Positions 39,013 through 53,517 of a DNA stretch of 64,000 bases are shown here, in pieces. The stretch covers positions 29,771,501 to 29,835,500 of the forward strand of contig OY754465.1 of the NCBI GenBank assembly GCA_963575645.1. Direction: 5' to 3'. The position numbers were made by a program, and so were the translations under genes. The first letter of the stretch is position 1. Each line of letters starts with the position of its first letter. The notes below the pieces were generated by a model. The model ran no database searches, was not told the DNA's origin, and saw only the letters and a program-made list of their open reading frames with translations. The DNA comes from Xanthostigma xanthostigma (Eukaryota; Arthropoda; Insecta; Raphidioptera; Raphidiidae).

Positions 39013-42000
39013 GGTTTGGATCATTCTCTCATAAGAAAATGCAAACTGCATATTAACCATTATTTTAACGCAGACAAGCAGTTTTTACATGCTTCACGAC
39101 AATTGCGTGCAAATGAGTCCTTATAGGCAAAATTGCTTTATTTTACAAAGGTAAGTTTATTTACACTATAACATTCAGGTTTGGATCATTCTCTCATAAG
39201 AAAATGCAAACTGCATATTAACCATTATTTTAACGCAGACAAGCAGTTTTTACATACTTTACGACAATTAGGTGCAAATGAGTCTTTATAGGCAAAATTG
39301 CTTTATTTCATGAGGGTAAGTCTATTTACACTATAACATTCAGGTTTGGATCATTCTCTCATAAGAAAATGCAAACTGCATATTTACTATCATTTTAACG
39401 CAGACAAGCAGTTTTTACATGCTTCACGACAATTGCGTGCAAATGAGTCCTTATAGGCAAAATTGCTTTATTTTACAAAGGTAAGTCTATTTACACTATA
39501 ACATCCAGGTTTGGATCATTCTCTCATAGGAAAATGCAAACTGCATATTAACCATTATTTTAACGCATACAAGCAGTTTTTACATGCTTTATGACAATTA
39601 GGGGCAAATGAGTCCTTATAGGCAATATTGCTTTATTTTATGAAGGTAAGTCTATTTACACTATAACATTCAGGTTTGGATCATTCTCTCATAAGAAAAT
39701 GCAAACTGCATATTAACAATTATTTAAACGCAGACAAGCAGTTTTTACATGCTTTACGACAATTAGGTGCAAATGAGTCCTTATAGGCAAAATTGCTTTA
39801 TTTTACAAAGGTAAGTCTATTTTCACTATAACATTCAGGTTTGGATCATTCTCTCATAAGAAAATGCAAACTGCATATTAACTATTATTTTAACGCATAC
39901 AAGCAGTTTTTACAAGCTTTATGACAATTAGGTGCAAATGAGTCCTTATAGGCAAAATTGCTTTATTTCATGAGGGTAAGTCTATTTACACTATAACATT
40001 CAGGTTTGGATCATTCGCTCATAAGAAAATGCAAACTGCATATTTACTATCATTTTAACGCATACAAGCAGTTTTTACATGCTTTATGACAATTAGGTGC
40101 AAATGAGTCTTTATAGGCAAAATTGCTTTATTTCATGAAGGTAGGTCTATTTACACTATAACATTCAGGTTTGGATCATTCTCTCATAAGAAAATGCAAA
40201 CTGCATATTAACCATTATTTTAACGCATACAAGCAATTTTTACATGCTTTATGACAATTAGAGGCAAATGAGTCCTTATAGGCAAAATTGCTTTATTTCA
40301 TGAGGGTAAGTCTATTTACACTATAACATTCAGGTTTGGATCATTCGCTCATAAGAAAATGCAAACTGCATATTTACTATCATTTTAACGCATACAAGCA
40401 GTTTTTACATGCTTTATGACAATTAGGTGCAAATGAGTCTTTATAGGCAAAATTGCTTTATTTCATGAAGGTAAGTCTATTTACACTATAACATTCAGGT
40501 TTGGATCATTCTCTCATAAGAAAATGCAAACTGCATATTAACCATTATTTTAACGCATACAAGCAATTTTTACGTGCTTTATGACAATTAGAGGCAAATG
40601 AGTCCTTATAGGCAAAATTGCTTTATTTCATAAAGGTAAGTCTATTTACACTATAATATTCAGGTTTGGATCATTCTCTCATAAGAAAATGCAAACTGCA
40701 TATTAACCATTATTTTAACGCTACAAGCAGTTTTTACATGCTTTATGACAATTAGGTGCAAATGAGTCCTTATAGGCAAAATTGCTTTATTTTACAAAGG
40801 TAAGTCTATTTTCACTATAACATTCAGGTTTGGATCATTCTCTCATAAGAAAATGCAAACTGCATATTAACTATTATTTTAACGCATACAAGCAGTTTTT
40901 ACAAGCTTTATGACAATTAGGTGCAAATGAGTCCTTATAGGCAAAATTGCTTTATTTCATGAGGGTAAGTCTATTTACACTATAACATTCAGGTTTGGAT
41001 CATTCGCTCATAAGAAAATGCAAACTGCATATTTGCTATCATTTTAACGCATACAAGCAGTTTTTACATGCTTTATGACAATTAGGTGCAAATGAGTCTT
41101 TATAGGCAAAATTGCTTTATTTCATGTAGGTAAGTCTATTTACACTATAACATTCAGGTTTGGATCATTCTCTCATAAGAAAATGCAAACTGCATATTAA
41201 CCATTATTTTAACGCATACAAGCAATTTTTACATGCTTTATGACAATTAGGGGCAAATGAGTCCTTATAGGCAAAATTGCTTTATTTCATGAAGGTAAGT
41301 CTATTTACACTATAATATTCAGGTTTGGATCATTCTCTCATAAGAAAATGCAAACTGCATATTAACCATTATTTTAACGCTACAAGCAGTTTTTACATGC
41401 TTTATGACAATTAGGGGCAAATGAGTCCTTATAGGCAAAATTGCTTTATTTCATGAAGGTAAGTCTATTTACACTATAACATTCAGGTTTGGATCATTCT
41501 CTCATAAGAAAATGCAAACTGCATATTAACCATTATTTTAACGCAGACAAGCAGTTTTTACATGCTTCACGACAATTGCGTGCAAATGAGTCCTTATAGG
41601 CAAAATTGCTTTATTTTACAAAGGTAAGTTTATTTACACTATAACATTCAGGTTTGGATCATTCTCTCATAAGAAAATGCAAACTTCATATTAACCATTA
41701 TTTAAACGCAGACAAGCAGTTTTTACATGCTTTACGACAATTAGGTGCAAATGAGTCTTTATAGGCAAAATTGTTTTATTTCATGAGGGTAAGTCTATTT
41801 ACACTATAACATTCAGGTTTGGATCATTATCTCATAAGAAAATGCAAACTGCATATTAACCATTATTTTAACGCATACAAGCAGTTTTTACATGCTTTAT
41901 GACAATTAGGGGCAAATGAGTCCTTATAGGCAAAATTGCTTTATTTCATGAAGGTTAGTCTATTTACACTATAACATTCAGGTTTGGATCATTCTCTCAT

Positions 42001-45000
42001 AAGAAAATGCAAACTGCATATTAACCATTATTTTAACGCATACAAGCAGTTTTTACATGCTTTATGACAATAAGGGCCAAATGAGTCCTTATAGGCAAAA
42101 TTGCTTTAATTCATGAAGGTAAGTCTATTTACACTATAATATTCAGGTTTGGATCATTCTCTCATAAGAAAATGCAAACTGCATATTAACCATTATTTTA
42201 ACGCTACAAGCAGTTTTTACATGCTTTATGACAATTAGGGGCAAATGAGTCCTTATAGGCAAAATTGCTTTATATCATGAAGGTAAGTCTATTTACACTA
42301 TAACATTCAGGTTTGGATCATTCTCTCATAAGAAAATGCAAACTGCATATTAACCATTATTTTAACGCAGACAAGCAGTTTTTACATGCTTCACGACAAT
42401 TGCGTGCAAATGAGTCCTTATAGGCAAAATTGCTTTATTTTACAAAGGTAAGTTTATTTACACTATAACATTCAGGTTTGGATCATTCTCTCATAAGAAA
42501 ATGCAAACTGCATATTAACCATTATTTTAACGCAGACAAGCAGTTTTTACATACTTTACGACAATTAGGTGCAAATGAGTCTTTATAGGCAAAATTGCTT
42601 TATTTCATGAGGGTAAGTCTATTTACACTATAACATTCAGGTTTGGATCATTCTCTCATAAGAAAATGCAAACTGCATATTTACTATCATTTTAACGCAG
42701 ACAAGCAGTTTTTACATGCTTCACGACAATTGCGTGCAAATGAGTCCTTATAGGCAAAATTGCTTTATTTTACAAAGGTAAGTCTATTTACACTATAACA
42801 TCCAGGTTTGGATCATTCTCTCATAAGAAAATGCAAACTGCATATTAACCATTATTTTAACGCATACAAGCAGTTTTTACATGCTTTATGACAATTAGGG
42901 GCAAATGAGTCCTTATAGGCAATATTGCTTTATTTTATGAAGGTAAGTCTATTTACACTATAACATTCAGGTTTGGATCATTCTCTCATAAGAAAATGCA
43001 AACTGCATATTAACAATTATTTAAACGCAGACAAGCAGTTTTTACATGCTTTACGACAATTAGGTGCAAATGAGTCCTTATAGGCAAAATTGCTTTATTT
43101 TACAAAGGTAAGTCTATTTTCACTATAACATTCAGGTTTGGATCATTCTCTCATAAGAAAATGCAAACTGCATATTAACTATTATTTTAACGCATACAAG
43201 CAGTTTTTACAAGCTTTATGACAATTAGGTGCAAATGAGTCCTTATAGGCAAAATTGCTTTATTTCATGAGGGTAAGTCTATTTACACTATAACATTCAG
43301 GTTTGGATCATTCGCTCATAAGAAAATGCAAACTGCATATTTACTATCATTTTAACGCATACAAGCAGTTTTTACATGCTTTATGACAATTAGGTGCAAA
43401 TGAGTCTTTATAGGCAAAATTGCTTTATTTCATGAAGGTAAGTCTATTTACACTATAACATTCAGGTTTGGATCATTCTCTTATAAGAAAATGCAAACTG
43501 CATATTAACCATTATTTTAACGCATACAAGCAATTTTTACATGCTTTATGACAATTAGGGGCAAATGAGTGCTTATAGGCAAAATTGCTTTACTTCATAA
43601 AGGTAAGTCTATTTACACTATAATATTCAGGTTTGGATCATTCTCTCATAAGAAAATGCAAACTGCATATTAACCATTATTTTAACGCTACAAGCAGTTT
43701 TTACATGCTTTATGACAATTAGGTGCAAATGAGTCCTTATAGGCAATATTGCTTTATTTTATGAAGGTAAGTCTATTTACACTATAACATTCAGGTTTGG
43801 ATCATTCTCTCATAAGAAAATGCAAACTGCATATTAACAATTATTTAAACGCAGACAAGCAGTTTTTACATGCTTTACGACAATTAGGTGCAAATGAGTC
43901 CTTATAGGCAAAATTGCTTTATTTTACAAAGGTAAGTCTATTTTCACTATAACATTCAGGTTTGGATCATTCTCTCATAAGAAAATGCAAATTGCATATT
44001 AACTATTATTTTAACGCATACAAGCAGTTTTTACAAGCTTTATGACAATTAGGTGCAAATGAGTCCTTATAGGCAAAATTGCTTTATTTCATGAGGGTAA
44101 GTCTATTTACACTATAACATTCAGGTTTGGATCATTCGCTCATAAGAAAATGCAAACTGCATATTTACTATCATTTTAACGCATACAAGCAGTTTTTACA
44201 TGCTTTATGACAATTAGGTGCAAATGAGTCTTTATAGGCAAAATTGCTTTATTTCATGAAGGTAAGTCTATTTACACTATAACATTCAGGTTTGGATCAT
44301 TCTCTTATAAGAAAATGCAAACTGCATATTAACCATTATTTTAACGCATACAAGCAATTTTTACATGCTTTATGACAATTAGGGGCAAATGAGTCCTTAT
44401 AGGCAAAATTGCTTTACTTCATAAAGGTAAGTCTATTTACACTATAATATTCAGGTTTGGATCATTCTCTCATAAGAAAATGCAAACTGCATATTAACCA
44501 TTATTTTAACGCTACAAGCAGTTTTTACATGCTTTATGACAATTAGGTGCAAATGAGTCCTTATAGGCAAAATTGCTTTATTTTACAAAGGTAAGTCTAT
44601 TTTCTCTATAACATTCAGGTTTGGATCATTCTCTCATAAGAAAATGCAAACTGCATATTAACTATTATTTTAACGCATACAAGCAGTTTTTACAAGCTTT
44701 ATGACAATTAGGTGCAAATGAGTCCTTATAGGCAAAATTGCTTTATTTCATGAGGGTAAGTCTATTTACACTATAACATTCAGGTTTGGATCATTCGCTC
44801 ATAAGAAAATGCAAACTGCATATTTACTATCATTTTAACGCATACAAGCAGTTTTTACATGCTTTATGACAATTAGGTGCAAATGAGTCTTTATAGGCAA
44901 AATTGCTTTATTTCATGAAGGTAAGTCTATTTACACTATAACATTCAGGTTTGGATCATTCTCTCATAAGAAAATGCAAACTGCATATTAACCATTATTT

Positions 45001-45771
45001 TAACGCATACAAGCAATTTTTACATGCTTTATGACAGTTAGGGGCAAATGAGTCCTTATAGGCAAAATTGCTTTATTTCATGAAGGTAAGTCTATTTACA
45101 CTATAATATTCAGGTTTGGATCATTCTCTCATAAGAAAATGCAAACTGCATATTAACCATTATTTTAACGCTACAAGCAGTTTTTACATGCTTTATGACA
45201 ATTAGGGGCAAATGAGTCCTTATAGGCAAAATTGCTTTATTTTACAAAGGTTAGTCTATTTTTACTATAACATTCAGGTTTGGATCATTCTCTCATAAGA
45301 AAATGCAAACTGCATATTAACTATTATTTTAACGCATACAAGCAGTTTTTACAAGCTTTATGACAATTAGGTGCAAATGAGTCCTTATAGGCAAAATTGC
45401 TTTATTTCATGAGGGTAAGTCTATTTACACTATAACATTCAGGTTTGGATCATTCGCTCATAAGAAAATGCAAACTGCATATTAACCATTATTTTAACGC
45501 AGACAAGCAGTTTTTACATGCTTTATGACAATTAGGGGCAAATGAGTCCTTATAGGAAAAATTGCTTTATTTTATGAAGGTAAGTCTATTTACACTATAA
45601 CATTCAGGTTTGGATCATTCTCTCATAAGAAAATGCAAACTGCATATTAACCATTATTTAAACGCAGACAAGCAGTTTTTACATGCTTTACGACAATTAG
45701 GTGCAAATGAGTCTTTATAGGCAAAATTACTTTATTTCATGAGGGTAAGTCTATTTACACTATAACATTCA
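39013..45771 (+). repeat. 41-mer HOR, unit 1 (6759 bp)
   Basis: The unit begins with E-F-G-H-I and ends just before the E monomer at 45772. Markers recurring 6759 bp later are ACATCCAGG at 39501/46260, TAGGTCTATT at 40142/46901, the TTTGC A monomer at 40992/47751, ACATCCAGG at 42798/49557 and GAGTGCTTAT at 43567/50326. Internally it splits into a 20-mer (39013-42309, 3297 bp) and a 21-mer (42310-45771). Both open with E-F-G-H-I and share the ACATCCAGG marker, so an older 20-mer duplication is nested inside. Confidence 0.9.
43300..44947 (+). repeat. 10-monomer block with nested 5-mer (pairs with 55993-57640)
   Basis: The order is A, B, C-like, I, D, A, B, C, D, A. The first five are followed 824 bp later by another A-B (TCTTATAAG marker at 43480/44304). 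The C-like monomer is a hybrid: it begins as C but carries GCAATATTGC and TTATGAAGG of H. The GCAAATTGC variant of D lies near 43988. The same order recurs at 55993, 12693 bp downstream, and in part near 50058 within 41-mer unit 2. Confidence 0.82.
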
Positions 45772-48700
45772 GGTTTGGATCATTCTCTCATAAGAAAATG
45801 CAAACTGCATATTAACCATTATTTTAACGCAGACAAGCAGTTTTTACATGCTTCACGACAATTGCGTGCAAATGAGTCCTTATAGGCAAAATTGCTTTAT
45901 TTTACAAAGGTAAGTTTATTTACACTATAACATTCAGGTTTGGATCATTCTCTCATAAGAAAATGCAAACTGCATATTAACCATTATTTTAACGCAGACA
46001 AGCAGTTTTTACATACTTTACGACAATTAGGTGCAAATGAGTCTTTATAGGCAAAATTGCTTTATTTCATGAGGGTAAGTCTATTTACACTATAACATTC
46101 AGGTTTGGATCATTCTCTCATAAGAAAATGCAAACTGCATATTTACTATCATTTTAACGCAGACAAGCAGTTTTTACATGCTTCACGACAATTGCGTGCA
46201 AATGAGTCCTTATAGGCAAAATTGCTTTATTTTACAAAGGTAAGTCTATTTACACTATAACATCCAGGTTTGGATCATTCTCTCATAGGAAAATGCAAAC
46301 TGCATATTAACCATTATTTTAACGCATACAAGCAGTTTTTACATGCTTTATGACAATTAGGGGCAAATGAGTCCTTATAGGCAATATTGCTTTATTTTAT
46401 GAAGGTAAGTCTATTTACACTATAACATTCAGGTTTGGATCATTCTCTCATAAGAAAATGCAAACTGCATATTAACAATTATTTAAACGCAGACAAGCAG
46501 TTTTTACATGCTTTACGACAATTAGGTGCAAATGAGTCCTTATAGGCAAAATTGCTTTATTTTACAAAGGTAAGTCTATTTTCACTATAACATTCAGGTT
46601 TGGATCATTCTCTCATAAGAAAATGCAAACTGCATATTAACTATTATTTTAACGCATACAAGCAGTTTTTACAAGCTTTATGACAATTAGGTGCAAATGA
46701 GTCCTTATAGGCAAAATTGCTTTATTTCATGAGGGTAAGTCTATTTACACTATAACATTCAGGTTTGGATCATTCGCTCATAAGAAAATGCAAACTGCAT
46801 ATTTACTATCATTTTAACGCATACAAGCAGTTTTTACATGCTTTATGACAATTAGGTGCAAATGAGTCTTTATAGGCAAAATTGCTTTATTTCATGAAGG
46901 TAGGTCTATTTACACTATAACATTCAGGTTTGGATCATTCTCTCATAAGAAAATGCAAACTGCATATTAACCATTATTTTAACGCATACAAGCAATTTTT
47001 ACATGCTTTATGACAATTAGAGGCAAATGAGTCCTTATAGGCAAAATTGCTTTATTTCATGAGGGTAAGTCTATTTACACTATAACATTCAGGTTTGGAT
47101 CATTCGCTCATAAGAAAATGCAAACTGCATATTTACTATCATTTTAACGCATACAAGCAGTTTTTACATGCTTTATGACAATTAGGTGCAAATGAGTCTT
47201 TATAGGCAAAATTGCTTTATTTCATGAAGGTAAGTCTATTTACACTATAACATTCAGGTTTGGATCATTCTCTCATAAGAAAATGCAAACTGCATATTAA
47301 CCATTATTTTAACGCATACAAGCAATTTTTACATGCTTTATGACAATTAGAGGCAAATGAGTCCTTATAGGCAAAATTGCTTTATTTCATAAAGGTAAGT
47401 CTATTTACACTATAATATTCAGGTTTGGATCATTCTCTCATAAGAAAATGCAAACTGCATATTAACCATTATTTTAACGCTACAAGCAGTTTTTACATGC
47501 TTTATGACAATTAGGTGCAAATGAGTCCTTATAGGCAAAATTGCTTTATTTTACAAAGGTAAGTCTATTTTCACTATAACATTCAGGTTTGGATCATTCT
47601 CTCATAAGAAAATGCAAACTGCATATTAACTATTATTTTAACGCATACAAGCAGTTTTTACAAGCTTTATGACAATTAGGTGCAAATGAGTCCTTATAGG
47701 CAAAATTGCTTTATTTCATGAGGGTAAGTCTATTTACACTATAACATTCAGGTTTGGATCATTCGCTCATAAGAAAATGCAAACTGCATATTTGCTATCA
47801 TTTTAACGCATACAAGCAGTTTTTACATGCTTTATGACAATTAGGTGCAAATAAGTCTTTATAGGCAAAATTGCTTTATTTCATGTAGGTAAGTCTATTT
47901 ACACTATAACATTCAGGTTTGGATCATTCTCTCATAAGAAAATGCAAACTGCATATTAACCATTATTTTAACGCATACAAGCAATTTTTACATGCTTTAT
48001 GACAATTAGGGGCAAATGAGTCCTTATAGGCAAAATTGCTTTATTTCATGAAGGTAAGTCTATTTACACTATAATATTCAGGTTTGGATCATTCTCTCAT
48101 AAGAAAATGCAAACTGCATATTAACCATTATTTTAACGCTACAAGCAGTTTTTACATGCTTTATGACAATTAGGGGCAAATGAGTCCTTATAGGCAAAAT
48201 TGCTTTATTTCATGAAGGTAAGTCTATTTACACTATAACATTCAGGTTTGGATCATTCTCTCATAAGAAAATGCAAACTGCATATTAACCATTATTTTAA
48301 CGCAGACAAGCAGTTTTTACATGCTTCACGACAATTGCGTGCAAATGAGTCCTTATAGGCAAAATTGCTTTATTTTACAAAGGTAAGTTTATTTACACTA
48401 TAACATTCAGGTTTGGATCATTCTCTCATAAGAAAATGCAAACTTCATATTAACCATTATTTAAACGCAGACAAGCAGTTTTTACATGCTTTACGACAAT
48501 TAGGTGCAAATGAGTCTTTATAGGCAAAACTGTTTTATTTCATGAGGGTAAGTCTATTTACACTATAACATTCAGGTTTGGATCATTATCTCATAAGAAA
48601 ATGCAAACTGCATATTAACCATTATTTTAACGCATACAAGCAGTTTTTACATGCTTTATGACAATTAGGGGCAAATGAGTCCTTATAGGCAAAATTGCTT

Positions 48701-51700
48701 TATTTCATGAAGGTTAGTCTATTTACACTATAACATTCAGGTTTGGATCATTCTCTCATAAGAAAATGCAAACTGCATATTAACCATTATTTTAACGCAT
48801 ACAAGCAGTTTTTACATGCTTTATGACAATAAGGGCCAAATGAGTCCTTATAGGCAAAATTGCTTTAATTCATGAAGGTAAGTCTATTTACACTATAATA
48901 TTCAGGTTTGGATCATTCTCTCATAAGAAAATGCAAACTGCATATTAACCATTATTTTAACGCTACAAGCAGTTTTTACATGCTTTATGACAATTATGGG
49001 CAAATGAGTCCTTATAGGCAAAATTGCTTTATATCATGAAGGTAAGTCTATTTACACTATAACATTCAGGTTTGGATCATTCTCTCATAAGAAAATGCAA
49101 ACTGCATATTAACCATTATTTTAACGCAGACAAGCAGTTTTTACATGCTTCACGACAATTGCGTGCAAATGAGTCCTTATAGGCAAAATTGCTTTATTTT
49201 ACAAAGGTAAGTTTATTTACACTATAACATTCAGGTTTGGATCATTCTCTCATAAGAAAATGCAAACTGCATATTAACCATTATTTTAACGCAGACAAGC
49301 AGTTTTTACATACTTTACGACAATTAGGTGCAAATGAGTCTTTATAGGCAAAATTGCTTTATTTCATGAGGGTAAGTCTATTTACACTATAACATTCAGG
49401 TTTGGATCATTCTCTCATAAGAAAATGCAAACTGCATATTTACTATCATTTTAACGCAGACAAGCAGTTTTTACATGCTTCACGACAATTGCGTGCAAAT
49501 GAGTCCTTATAGGCAAAATTGCTTTATTTTACAAAGGTAAGTCTATTTACACTATAACATCCAGGTTTGGATCATTCTCTCATAAGAAAATGCAAACTGC
49601 ATATTAACCATTATTTTAACGCATACAAGCAGTTTTTACATGCTTTATGACAATTAGGGGCAAATGAGTCCTTATAGGCAATATTGCTTTATTTTATGAA
49701 GGTAAGTCTATTTACACTATAACATTCAGGTTTGGATCATTCTCTCATAAGAAAATGCAAACTGCATATTAACAATTATTTAAACGCAGACAAGCAGTTT
49801 TTACATGCTTTACGACAATTAGGTGCAAATGAGTCCTTATAGGCAAAATTGCTTTATTTTACAAAGGTAAGTCTATTTTCACTATAACATTCAGGTTTGG
49901 ATCATTCTCTCATAAGAAAATGCAAACTGCATATTAACTATTATTTTAACGCATACAAGCAGTTTTTACAAGCTTTATGACAATTAGGTGCAAATGAGTC
50001 CTTATAGGCAAAATTGCTTTATTTCATGAGGGTAAGTCTATTTACACTATAACATTCAGGTTTGGATCATTCGCTCATAAGAAAATGCAAACTGCATATT
50101 TACTATCATTTTAACGCATACAAGCAGTTTTTACATGCTTTATGACAATTAGGTGCAAATGAGTCTTTATAGGCAAAATTGCTTTATTTCATGAAGGTAA
50201 GTCTATTTACACTATAACATTCAGGTTTGGATCATTCTCTTATAAGAAAATGCAAACTGCATATTAACCATTATTTTAACGCATACAAGCAATTTTTACA
50301 TGCTTTATGACAATTAGGGGCAAATGAGTGCTTATAGGCAAAATTGCTTTACTTCATAAAGGTAAGTCTATTTACACTATAATATTCAGGTTTGGATCAT
50401 TCTCTCATAAGAAAATGCAAACTGCATATTAACCATTATTTTAACGCTACAAGCAGTTTTTACATGCTTTATGACAATTAGGTGCAAATGAGTCCTTATA
50501 GGCAATATTGCTTTATTTTATGAAGGTAAGTCTATTTACACTATAACATTCAGGTTTGGATCATTCTCTCATAAGAAAATGCAAACTGCATATTAACAAT
50601 TATTTAAACGCAGACAAGCAGTTTTTACATGCTTTACGACAATTAGGTGCAAATGAGTCCTTATAGGCAAAATTGCTTTATTTTACAAAGGTAAGTCTAT
50701 TTTCACTATAACATTCAGGTTTGGATCATTCTCTCATAAGAAAATGCAAATTGCATATTAACTATTATTACGCATACAAGCAGTTTTTACAAGCTTTATG
50801 ACAATTAGGTGCAAATGAGTCCTTATAGGCAAAATTGCTTTATTTCATGAGGGTAAGTCTATTTACACTATAACATTCAGGTTTGGATCATTCGCTCATA
50901 AGAAAATGCAAACTGCATATTTACTATCATTTTAACGCATACAAGCAGTTTTTACATGCTTTATGACAATTAGGTGCAAATGAGTCTTTATAGGCAAAAT
51001 TGCTTTATTTCATGAAGGTAAGTCTATTTACACTATAACATTCAGGTTTGGATCATTCTCTTATAAGAAAATGCAAACTGCATATTAACCATTATTTTAA
51101 CGCTACAAGCAGTTTTTACATGCTTTATGACAATTAGGTGCAAATGAGTCCTTATAGGCAAAATTGCTTTATTTTACAAAGGTAAGTCTATTTTCTCTAT
51201 AACATTCAGGTTTGGATCATTCTCTCATAAGAAAATGCAAACTGCATATTAACTATTATTTTAACGCATACAAGCAGTTTTTACAAGCTTTATGACAATT
51301 AGGTGCAAATGAGTCCTTATAGGCAAAATTGCTTTATTTCATGAGGGTAAGTCTATTTACACTATAACATTCAGGTTTGGATCATTCGCTCATAAGAAAA
51401 TGCAAACTGCATATTTACTATCATTTTAACGCATACAAGCAGTTTTTACATGCTTTATGACAATTAGGTGCAAATGAGTCTTTATAGGCAAAATTGCTTT
51501 ATTTCATGAAGGTAAGTCTATTTACACTATAACATTCAGGTTTGGATCATTCTCTCATAAGAAAATGCAAACTGCATATTAACCATTATTTTAACGCATA
51601 CAAGCAATTTTTACATGCTTTATGACAGTTAGGGGCAAATGAGTCCTTATAGGCAAAATTGCTTTATTTCATGAAGGTAAGTCTATTTACACTATAATAT

Positions 51701-52527
51701 TCAGGTTTGGATCATTCTCTCATAAGAAAATGCAAACTGCATATTAACCATTATTTTAACGCTACAAGCAGTTTTTACATGCTTTATGACAATTAGGGGC
51801 AAATGAGTCCTTATAGGCAAAATTGCTTTATTTCATGAAGGTAAGTCTATTTACACTATAACATTCAGGTTTGGATCATTCTCTCATAAGAAAATGCAAA
51901 CTGCATATTAACCATTATTTAAACGCAGACAAGCAGTTTTTACATGCTTTACGACAATTAGGTGCAAATGAGTCCTTATAGGCAAAATTGCTTTATTTTA
52001 CAAAGGTTAGTCTATTTTTACTATAACATTCAGGTTTGGATCATTCTCTCATAAGAAAATGCAAACTGCATATTAACTATTATTTTAACGCATACAAGCA
52101 GTTTTTACAAGCTTTATGACAATTAGGTGCAAATGAGTCCTTATAGGCAAAATTGCTTTATTTCATGAGGGTAAGTCTATTTACACTATAACATTCAGGT
52201 TTGGATCATTCGCTCATAAGAAAATGCAAACTGCATATTAACCATTATTTTAACGCAGACAAGCAGTTTTTAGATGCTTTATGACAATTAGGGGCAAATG
52301 AGTCCTTATAGGAAAAATTGCTTTATTTTATGAAGGTAAGTCTATTTACACTATAACATTCAGGTTTGGATCATTCTCTCATAAGAAAATGCAAACTGCA
52401 TATTAACCATTATTTAAACGCAGACAAGCAGTTTTTACATGCTTTACGACAATTAGGTGCAAATGAGTCTTTATAGGCAAAATTACTTTATTTCATGAGG
52501 GTAAGTCTATTTACACTATAACATTCA
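45772..52527 (+). repeat. 41-mer HOR, unit 2 (6756 bp)
   Basis: Same series as 39013-45771. Three differences break the exact spacing. A 3-bp deletion (CTATTATTACGC) lies near 50762. One B/C junction is fused near 51060-51110, losing a monomer (GACAGTTAGG at 45033/51624 is 6591 bp apart). An added I-like monomer before 52001 brings the offset to 6756 (CAAAGGTTAG at 45245/52001). The pair ends with the TAGGAAAAATTG and AATTACTTTATT monomers, and an E monomer at 52528 would open a third unit that does not continue. Confidence 0.88.
50758..50772. other. 3-bp deletion in a D monomer
   Basis: TTAACTATTATTACGCATAC replaces the usual form with TTTTAACGC, removing three bases. The partner monomer 6759 bp upstream (near 44000) is intact, so the deletion arose after the 41-mer duplication. 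Length in this region stays a multiple of three. Confidence 0.85.
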
Positions 52528-53517
52528 GGTTTGGATCATTCTCTCATAAGAAAATGCAAACTGCATATTAACCATTATTTTAACGCAGACAAGCAGTTTT
52601 TACATGCTTCACGACAATTGCGTGCAAATGAGTCCTTATAGGCAAAATTGCTTTATTTTACAAAGGTAAGTCTATTTACACTATAACATTCAGGTTTGGA
52701 TCATTCTCTCATAAGAAAATGCAAACTGCATGTTAACCATTATTTTAACGCAGACAAGCAGTTTTTACATGCTTTATGACAATTAGGGGCAAATGAGTCC
52801 TTATAGGCAAAATTGCTTTATTTTATGAAGGTAAGTCTATTTACACTATAACATTCAGGTTTGGATCATTCTCTCATAAGAAAATGCAAACTGCATATTA
52901 ACCATTATTTAAACGCAGACAAGTTGTTTTTACATGCTTTACGACAATTAGGTGCAAATGAGTCCTTATAGGCAAAATTGCTTTATTTTACAAAGGTTAG
53001 TCTATTTTTACTATAACATTCAGGTTTGGATCATTCTCTCATAAGAAAATGCAAACTGCATATTAACTATTATTTTAACGCATACAAGCAGTTTTTACAA
53101 GCTTTATGACAATTAGGTGCAAATGAGTCCTTATAGGCAAAATTGCTTTATTTCATGAGGGTAAGTCTATTTACACTATAACATTCAGGTTTGGATCATT
53201 CGCTTATAAGAAAATGCAAACTGCATATTAACCATTATTTTAACGCAGACAAGCAGTTTTTACATGCTTTATGACAATTAGGGGCAAATGAGTCCTTATA
53301 GGCAAAATTGCTTTATTTTATGAAGGTAAGTCTATTTACACTATAACATTCAGGTTTGGATCATTCTCTCATAAGAAAATGCAAACTGCATATTAACCAT
53401 TATTTAAACGCAGACAAGCAGTTTTTACATGCTTTACGACAATTAGGTGCAAATGAGTCCTTATAGGCAAAATTGCTTTATTTTACAAAGGTAAGTCTAT
53501 TTTTACTATAACATTCA
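52033..53517 (+). repeat. 6-mer duplication (990 bp), second copy truncated
   Basis: CAAAGGTTAG followed by TATTTTTAC occurs at 52001 and 52991, 990 bp apart, and a related GTAAG form at 53486, a further 495 bp on. Unit 1 is 52033-53022: D, an A/H hybrid, I, E, H-like, I-like. The second unit retains D, the A/H hybrid (TTCGCTTATAAG) and I. Private changes are TTAGATGCT near 52269 and AAGTTGTTTTT near 52921. Confidence 0.8.
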
